Positions 63,533 through 64,000 of a DNA stretch of 64,000 nucleotides are shown here, piece after piece. The translations under genes and the position numbers were made by a program. Within the stretch, counting starts at the first letter, position 1; every line of letters begins with the position of its first letter. Source of the DNA: Devosia nanyangense (GTDB taxonomy: Bacteria > Pseudomonadota > Alphaproteobacteria > Rhizobiales > Devosiaceae); assembly GCA_016213505.1 (NCBI GenBank), contig JACRAF010000004.1, forward strand, positions 97,769-161,768, written 5' to 3'. The notes beneath the pieces were generated by a model. That model was not told where the DNA came from and did no database searches. It was given only the letters and a program-made list of their open reading frames with translations.

Positions 63533-64000
63533 TCAGTTGAGCTGCAGCAGGGGCAGTTCGAGGATCAGCCCCTGGCAGTTACCCGGGTCGCCCTGCAGCG
63601 GCGCGTTGCAGACGCAGGCCTGCAGCTTCCGGTCGAAGTGGCTGTCCTCCGGGCAGGTCGCGCGCTTGGTGTCGGGCACGCACTTTCCTGGATCACCGTG
63701 CGATCCCGGCAGGCACTGGCACTCGCCGTCGACGATCTGACTGTCGCGCGGGCATATCGGCAGGGTGACGTCCGGCCTGCATTTGCCGGGTGTGCCGTGC
63801 GTGTTCTCGCGGCACTGGCACTCGCCATCGACGATCACGCTGTCGCGCGGGCAGATGGGCAGCACCACGTCCGGCTTGCACTTGCCGGGCGTACCGTGGG
63901 TGTCCTCGCGGCACTGGCACTCGCCGTCGACGATCACGCTGTCGCGCGGGCAGATAGGCAACACCACGTCCGGCTTGCACTTGCCGGGCGTACCGTGGGC
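63533..64000 (-). CDS. Cys-rich tandem-repeat protein, C-terminal part
   Basis: The frame is open to the window edge, so the N-terminus lies beyond 64000. The visible ~155 residues are four repeats of about 33 residues. Each has the frame 'C-P-R-D-S-x-I-V-D-G-E-C-Q-C', then H-G-x-P-G-K-C-x-P-D, giving four Cys per unit (EGF-like or other disulfide-rich fold). The first two visible units are nearly identical, the third has drifted, and the last is degenerate ('CPEDSHFDRKLQACVCNAPLQGDPGNC'). It is expected to be an exported surface or adhesive protein; the function is not known. Confidence 0.8.
   Translation of the reverse strand, partial: AHGTPGKCKPDVVLPICPRDSVIVDGECQCREDTHGTPGKCKPDVVLPICPRDSVIVDGECQCRENTHGTPGKCRPDVTLPICPRDSQIVDGECQCLPGSHGDPGKCVPDTKRATCPEDSHFDRKLQACVCNAPLQGDPGNCQGLILELPLLQLN
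63640..64000 (-). repeat. 99-bp in-frame tandem repeats
   Basis: At least three direct copies with a period of about 99 bp (one 33-residue unit) run from about 63670 to the window edge. GGCACTGGCACTCGCC recurs at about 63715, 63812 and 63911, and GCACTTGCCGGGCGTACCGT near 63875 and 63975. The copies nearest the window edge are the most similar, pointing to recent unit duplication. Confidence 0.85.

Noticed and set aside
63640..64000. Possible CRISPR array
   Set aside because: The 99-bp repeats have no spacers and are in frame, encoding a Cys-rich repeat protein.

Overview
The window is a high-GC, gene-dense chromosomal stretch from an alphaproteobacterium, most likely of the order Hyphomicrobiales. 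Evidence for this is the dispersed RIME-like intergenic repeats, the carA/carB/greA/trxB set with a LysR gene abutting trxB, small families common in that group (DUF2277, DUF6665-like, DUF2934), and a cluster of CCUCCUCCC-hairpin small RNAs of the CcsR/'cuckoo' type. A Devosia-like genus fits, but this is inference from gene content. I see no rRNA, tRNA, CRISPR array, insertion sequence or prophage.

Layout. 1-6.3 kb: end of an MFS transporter, yqeY, carA, an EF-hand protein, a zinc metallopeptidase and a Tat-exported CpdB nucleotidase. 6.4-13 kb: a secreted protein, Cfa, RNase T2, a two-gene ABC exporter, and an unusual regulator with an acetoacetate-decarboxylase-like domain fused to a LuxR helix-turn-helix. 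13-22.6 kb: GNAT, a YddG-like exporter, a MazF/PemK-type toxin-antitoxin pair, an aldo/keto reductase, clpS, several small secreted proteins, and a low-GC pair that looks like a toxin fragment plus a small partner. 22.6-31 kb: carB, a methyltransferase, a HigBA-type toxin-antitoxin pair, a PhyH-type dioxygenase, TauE/SafE, an EEP nuclease and a frameshifted threonine aldolase. 31-40 kb: cold-shock protein, a TetR gene with a clear operator, greA, sulfotransferase, trxB-lysR, two tandem secreted paralogs, corA with a leader ORF, the small-RNA cluster, and a DUF2178-like membrane protein with its XRE regulator.

40-52.5 kb: oxidoreductase, aspartate aminotransferase, CBS protein, a Met/His-rich Spy-like protein, a class V aminotransferase, a DMT transporter, DUF2147, thymidine kinase, a thioesterase, three consecutive secreted SH3b plus beta/gamma-crystallin-like proteins, and MsrB. 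52.5-58.4 kb: a two-component system divergent from a three-gene flavin electron-transfer operon (FMN-binding protein, ApbE, and an RnfD/NqrB-like membrane domain fused to an FAD/NAD reductase). 58.4-64 kb: a MacAB-type efflux operon, a cupin, a zinc alcohol dehydrogenase and the end of a Cys-rich tandem-repeat protein.

The strongest candidates for little-described biology are the compact flavinylated electron-transfer module with its own two-component system (53.2-58.3 kb), the small-RNA cluster (38.8-39.2 kb), the ADC-like/LuxR fusion (11.8-12.8 kb), the triple SH3b/crystallin array (49.7-51.9 kb), and the corA leader ORF (37.5 kb). Genes with unknown function are stated as such. Start codons were chosen by Shine-Dalgarno match and protein N-terminus.
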